Part shown: one piece after another, positions 59,463 through 64,000 of the stretch
Numbering within the stretch: the stretch's first letter is position 1
How the letters are laid out: every line of letters starts with the position of its first letter
From: Straminergon stramineum
Lineage: Eukaryota; Streptophyta; Bryopsida; Hypnales; Calliergonaceae
Assembly: GCA_963920665.1 (NCBI GenBank)
Contig: OY987270.1
Location: 14,224,019-14,288,018, forward strand
Direction: 5' to 3'
Length of the DNA stretch: 64,000 bases
The notes under the pieces: model-generated
Databases searched by the model: none
What the model was told of the DNA's origin: nothing
Seen by the model: only the letters and a program-made list of their open reading frames with translations
Translations under genes and position numbers: made by a program

Positions 59463-60774
59463 TGTTACACCCCTATCTCCTTGGGGTGCCCAAAGTGCCT
59501 TAGTAAGTAAGGGGGACCTTGGGGGTGACTTCCCAAGCCTTGCAATAGGCTAAGAAGGGAGAAATGAGAGACTTCCGATCAAATAGGGCGCAATAGCGCC
59601 TTGTTTAAGAAGGGCATAGTATCATGTCATACATGATTAGAAAGATCTTGAGAATATGCTTCTAACCATCCAAAGAACACCTGATTCGGATAAGTAGGCT
59701 AGAAGTTATGGTTGTTCTAAGTTGGGGGTATCTCGGTGGCGCCAAGACACTCAAAGGCTAGGTGGAAGGGGTTCTAAAGGAATCACTCAACAAAGTATGA
59801 CATGTAGCATATCATTGGAAAGCTGAAAAGATAAGGAACCTAGAATGCCAAGAATTACAAGGTTCTAAGCTATGAGACAAAAGTTATGTCCAAGAGGAGG
59901 GGTGTGGTGAAGGATGATGCCACTCCCAGTGGACCCAAATCTTTGGAGGGTCATAACTTTGTAAGAACTTGTTCAAATGCAACAAGTGAGCAGTCCATAG
60001 GCATCCAATTATTGCGCAAATATCCAAAATGGGCTCGCATGTGGGATTTGGAGCCCTGACAACAAAGTTACACTGTTTGGAAGTTCAGGAGTCCAAATGG
60101 AGGTAGAATTTGGCGGTTTTGGTTGGAAACGGGTGGTCTTCCCATACCCAAGGGGGTTTGGGAAGTTCCTTTGATCCACAAGGGGGGGTCTACCAAATAC
60201 TACAGAGAATACTATAGGAGGGGTTGGTCTCCCTCCTCCCTCCCTCTTGGAGTTTTGATGAGTCTTGGTGACTCATGGATGGTGATATAACTTCACCACC
60301 GGCTTCAAGGCTCCTTGGGACACTTGTGTGAGTGTCCCGAGGCACCGGTTGGTTGGAGTCCCACTCCTTGCTAGGCTTTTGGTAATGTGTCCTGAGTTGT
60401 GAGTCCCGATTAATGTTGGTGTGAGAGTAGCAAATGCACAACGGGTCTAGTATGAAGTGGGGTGACAACCAAGGGCGGTTAGGATCATGGTGAGTAGTAC
60501 TACCATGAGTCTTAGCACAGTAAGATGAAAGTTCCGCCCCATGTCACCAAGTGATATGCCAAGAGTCACGAGTGGAGTGTGTGCTAGAAGTCCCGGGCAC
60601 TAGGACTTAGCAATGTGAATTGGAAATGGGAACTAATGCTGTGAGTGCGTGGTATGTGCAGTGCTAGTTAGTTGGGCCTAAGTGATACCAGTATTGAAGC
60701 GTGATGAGCTCTGAAATTTGTGAGGGGTTCTTGAAGTCTAGTTGGAGCTATAAGGTATTACTAGGGCCGTGACA
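59463..60774 (+). mobile_element. solo LTR, second copy
   Basis: Starts TGTTACACCCC and ends GGGCCGTGACA. Flanks are CACAT and CACAC, a 5-bp duplication with one change. It is collinear with the LTR at 35507-36649 throughout ('tggtctccctcctc', 'aagttccgccccatgtca', 'tggtatgtgcagtg') but clearly diverged. No internal retrotransposon sequence. Confidence 0.78.
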
Positions 60775-62898
60775 CACACACTACAAAAAAGGACAAGAAA
60801 ATTTACCCTACGAAATTAGATATTGCGTACTACACAACATGGTCATGATCTTTATGTATGTTGAAGAACATGCAATTTTATCATCCATTTTCTTCAAACT
60901 AACAATTGCAATAGAAATAAGGTAACACTAGAATGTACAAAACTAGGCGATTATAACCCCTAACATGCAAGAAAAAACCTCCATTTTTCATCCATGACAC
61001 ACTCTAAACCAAATTCAAGTTCAAAAAATTAAGCAATTTTCAAGCAAGTCACATATTCCATCATATCTTGACATGTTTCGACAATATCTAAAGCTTTTAA
61101 AGTAGAATCCCAAACACCACTTATGAACAATCCAAAATCCAAAAAGAAGTGTATAGATTAAACCTTAGAACATGTTGACAACTATCCTCGTGATCACTTG
61201 GAGGGAACCCAATGCAATCCAACCAAATCAAGGTTCAAAGAATTTATAATTTTCTAGCACCTTGCCTTTTCAATTATATCTTCTTGCCATCAACTTGCGA
61301 CTAAATCCAAACTTTCTCATCCAAATCAAAGTATTCTCAATGAACCCCCCAAATTTGAACATCCAATCAAACCCTAAAATACGATTACAAAACCCTAATA
61401 AACACACAAACTATTTTCTCTATGGCCAATTGCAAGAGACCAAGTGCAACTTCTTCACCTTTTGTTTGAAACTTGAGCTCTACATCACAACTACGCTAGA
61501 AGAAGTTTTGTTACGAGAGAAGAATGATGCATTGGTCTCTCCGACACCCTCTTTAGAATTATTATGATTCTAAACTAGGTCAATCCCCAAGGAGCGCACC
61601 ACCAAGTTCACATTCTGCTGCAAGCTTGTGAGACTGAATTCAAGCTTGTCACTCGTATACGGCAACTCGTCTTTCTTCTTCTTCGCATGCAACTCCAACT
61701 TTGTAATTGACTCTTGAACCAGGACAATTGTTCCTTCAACACCTCCCACTTTTTCATTGAGTCCAATAAACTCACTAAGGTTATACTCTCAATCTCGCCA
61801 ATGATGTGTGTAAACACACCAAAGTTGGTACTACTTATAGTACTACTACGGCTCCTCCCGCTCTCCATTTGATCCATCAAATACTTTACAATTCACCACA
61901 AACACTTACAAACACACTCACACTCAACCATTGCACCATTCTAGCTCTACAATGTCCTACTAAACCTCTTAACCCTTGTCCCACCCTAAAGGCAGCAACC
62001 CCCCTTTGCTAGCATCACAAAACATTGTCACCACTAAAGGGGTGCTTTCCACACATGCTATGACCGATAAGCATTTCAATGCTTCATTTTACTCATTTTC
62101 CATATGCATTGTGACCTTCTAGCAATATAGAATGAATTTCGACAATTTCCTACTAATTTCTCATCGTAAAAGCACCCCTTTGTCTTGTAGTGTAAGGATG
62201 TTGTAAATAATTGCCTAAAAACTAACTTTTGTCTGTAGCTCAAAATGTATGAATAGTTTGCACATCATACATTTGAAACTTTACTCCTATGTTTAACCTA
62301 TGGGTGCATCTCATCTCAAAATTTGGGATCAATCTAATAAGAATTTATTGTCCTTATTTGTCTTGATGTTGTAATCAACAGAATAAGATAAATTTCATGT
62401 TCTTTACGAAAGGAATCATTTGGACAAGTTAGAATTTGTCAATCATTGGTTAAAAAACATATTTGGGAAACATATAAGTATAGGTTGTTAATTAAATCTC
62501 AAATCTATTTTTTTCAAAAAATTCATGTGTATTTGTTATTAGCATGACAAAAGTGTAAGATTCAAGGTGTCTTCCTTAACCCCCAAATGACCTTGAGGAC
62601 ATAATCTATCCCCGAGCAATCTTCTCACTTGAATAATGAAAAATCACTAGCAAATTAGCAAAAACTATTAACTACATAATTGTGAGGCTTCACATGATGA
62701 ACAATAATATACTTGCACATCCCACAACTAATGTGTCTTGGATTTTCTAAGGCCAAATTGCCAAGATACCATTCCATTACAAGACAAGAGAGTACATTGC
62801 CAACACAGGTGGAGGATCTCAAGTCATTTGGCTTGTGACCCAGAGAAAGACCTTGTTGGTTGTGCCATCCTTTGCCACTCTTGCAAATTCATATGACA
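60775..62898. other. spacer with a possible small MITE
   Basis: No supported gene. Inverted 'aaaggggtgcttt' at 62036 and its partner ending TTGTAGTG at 62192 suggest a ~160-bp CACTA-type MITE, but the left end is incomplete and the flanking 3 bp do not match. Opposed frames near 61608-62012 are not convincing. Confidence 0.35.
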
Positions 62899-63070
62899 CA
62901 CTAGAAGAAAACTGTGTTGTAGTGAACAAAAGCTAGGTGATATTTTTATTCAATACAATACAATTTTTTGAAAACTGCATTTACCACAACACAGTTCTCA
63001 GAAAATTATGTTGCAATGAACAAAAATGTCACCTAGCTTTTGTTTACAGTAATACAGTTTTCTACTAGTA
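62899..63070. mobile_element. CACTA-type foldback MITE, ACA duplication
   Basis: Starts CACTAGAAGAAAACTGTG and ends CAGTTTTCTACTAGTA, flanked by ACA at 62896-62898 and 63071-63073. Same family as 18603 and 57006. Confidence 0.85.
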
Positions 63071-63073
63071 ACA

Positions 63074-64000
63074 ACTCACATAACTTGCATTTTTTTCATG
63101 CCACGCTTGCTTCCCGTCACGACCACCCTTCCCTTCATAGGGTTGCCTTCATTGTGCCTCACAGAATGATCTTACAGGCAAACAAACCGTCTGATTCAGA
63201 GGAAATTTGCTTTAGCAATTCACTATTGTCAACCATATTGTATTTACCGTTCAAATTAGCTTCTTTCATTTTCCATTTAAAATAAATAAATAACCAAAAT
63301 TAGCACCCTAGCACTAGGAATGCCAAACACCTAGAACTTTGACATCATTGTGGGCAAATTATCTTGTCTGCATTGTTGGGTTATTTTGTTCCATTGCCTC
63401 TACATCTGATCCCTTACTATACAAAAAAGAAGCATCTCAATCCGTTATATATTCGACCTGTAACATCCTTTGAAGTTTCCCAACCTTCAACAAAATTCAA
63501 GCATCGGCAACTGTGTACGGTGGAAATCAGGTGAATCATTTAGGGTGGCAATTTTTTTTGTAGGATCCTTCAAGACTTAGGAAGCAATCGATATGGTTAC
63601 ATCTTCAATAGTCATCACTTCGCTAATTCTAAAATTTGAATTATGTTTGCCTTTCTAACATGGCTCAGTCATTCAAGAAATCTCAAGGTCATTTTGGGCT
63701 TAAGACAATTTTTTTAGTACCCGTATTAATATAAGGTAAAACAACCCATTACAGATCTTTGACCCATTATAGACTCCAAAGAATGCCATCATTATGGTTT
63801 TCTTTTAGTGATTGAGATGTGGGCCGTGTTCAATGTCTTAGCTAACTGAAATAGAGTGATTAGTGACCACAATAGGAACTTTTAGTTTTTCAATGTGAGT
63901 TCATTGCACGAAGTGCCTTTTCCAGGTCTTCTATGTTAGAAAATATTGTGAGTGCAATAGGTGAGTAAGATGAGTATTATGGATCAGTTTTGGTTGGTTT
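63074..64000. other. no gene seen to window end
   Basis: An 81-codon plus frame (63040-63285) overlaps the MITE end and looks unconstrained. Nothing else recognised. Confidence 0.3.

Noticed and set aside
62032..62192. CACTA-type MITE ending TTGTAGTG
   Set aside because: The left end lacks several bases of the terminal motif and the flanking 3 bp differ, so the boundaries are not supported.
1..64000. tRNA, rRNA, CRISPR, organellar or bacterial insert
   Set aside because: I saw no cloverleaf, rRNA motif, spaced repeat array or dense operon-like coding anywhere in the window.

Overview
This is a repeat-dominated, AT-rich window from a plant nuclear genome. Evidence for a plant: the 5' end of an LRR receptor-like kinase gene, a plant-type mariner-like (DD39D) transposase with Stowaway-like termini, plant MULEs, CACTA- and Harbinger-like MITEs and solo LTRs. 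I cannot name the species. There is no sign of prokaryotic gene organisation, and I saw no tRNA, rRNA or CRISPR.

Layout. 0-2 kb: two spliced 5' exons of an LRR-RLK on the minus strand, running off the window or truncated. 2-22 kb: nested small elements. These are a TTAA-flanked family with CCCC..GGGG ends, a 1.4 kb foldback, a dispersed repeat (called 'Y' here) whose copies are interrupted by GAGCATCCCCAC-ended MITEs with 3-bp target duplications, a ~180-bp tandem repeat, and long empty AT-rich stretches. 22.2-50.0 kb: the main structure. A TTAA-family copy is split by a mariner-like element (22187-50002, TA duplication). That element is itself split by a 19.9-kb Mutator-like element (28793-48690) with a perfect 10-bp duplication, CTCCTCCTAG, and degenerate TIRs. 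A solo LTR (duplication TCAAC) and satellite-like arrays sit inside the MULE. 50-64 kb: a third Y copy, a 2.45-kb Pack-MULE-like element with a perfect 10-bp duplication, four CACTA-type MITEs with perfect 3-bp duplications, and a second solo LTR.

The 19.9-kb MULE is the notable object. It carries (i) a minus-strand MULE transposase with an N-terminal WRKY-GCM1-like zinc finger, a DDE-type core and a C-terminal SWIM finger; (ii) a divergent plus-strand gene whose product ends in a SUMO-interacting-type motif; (iii) an 11-exon plus-strand gene encoding an acidic N-terminus, a ParB/sulfiredoxin-like domain (DGNHR motif) and a beta-class amino-methyltransferase-like domain with altered catalytic motifs. 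All three products contain SUMO-interacting-type motifs. Hairpins with a conserved palindromic core containing GATC were seen at five places in the window, all inside this element. Genes (i) and (iii) carry in-frame stops, as does the mariner transposase, so this copy is decayed. My inference is that this is a degenerate copy of a large MULE lineage carrying chromatin- or DNA-modification-related accessory genes. All domain calls are by eye and need profile searches.
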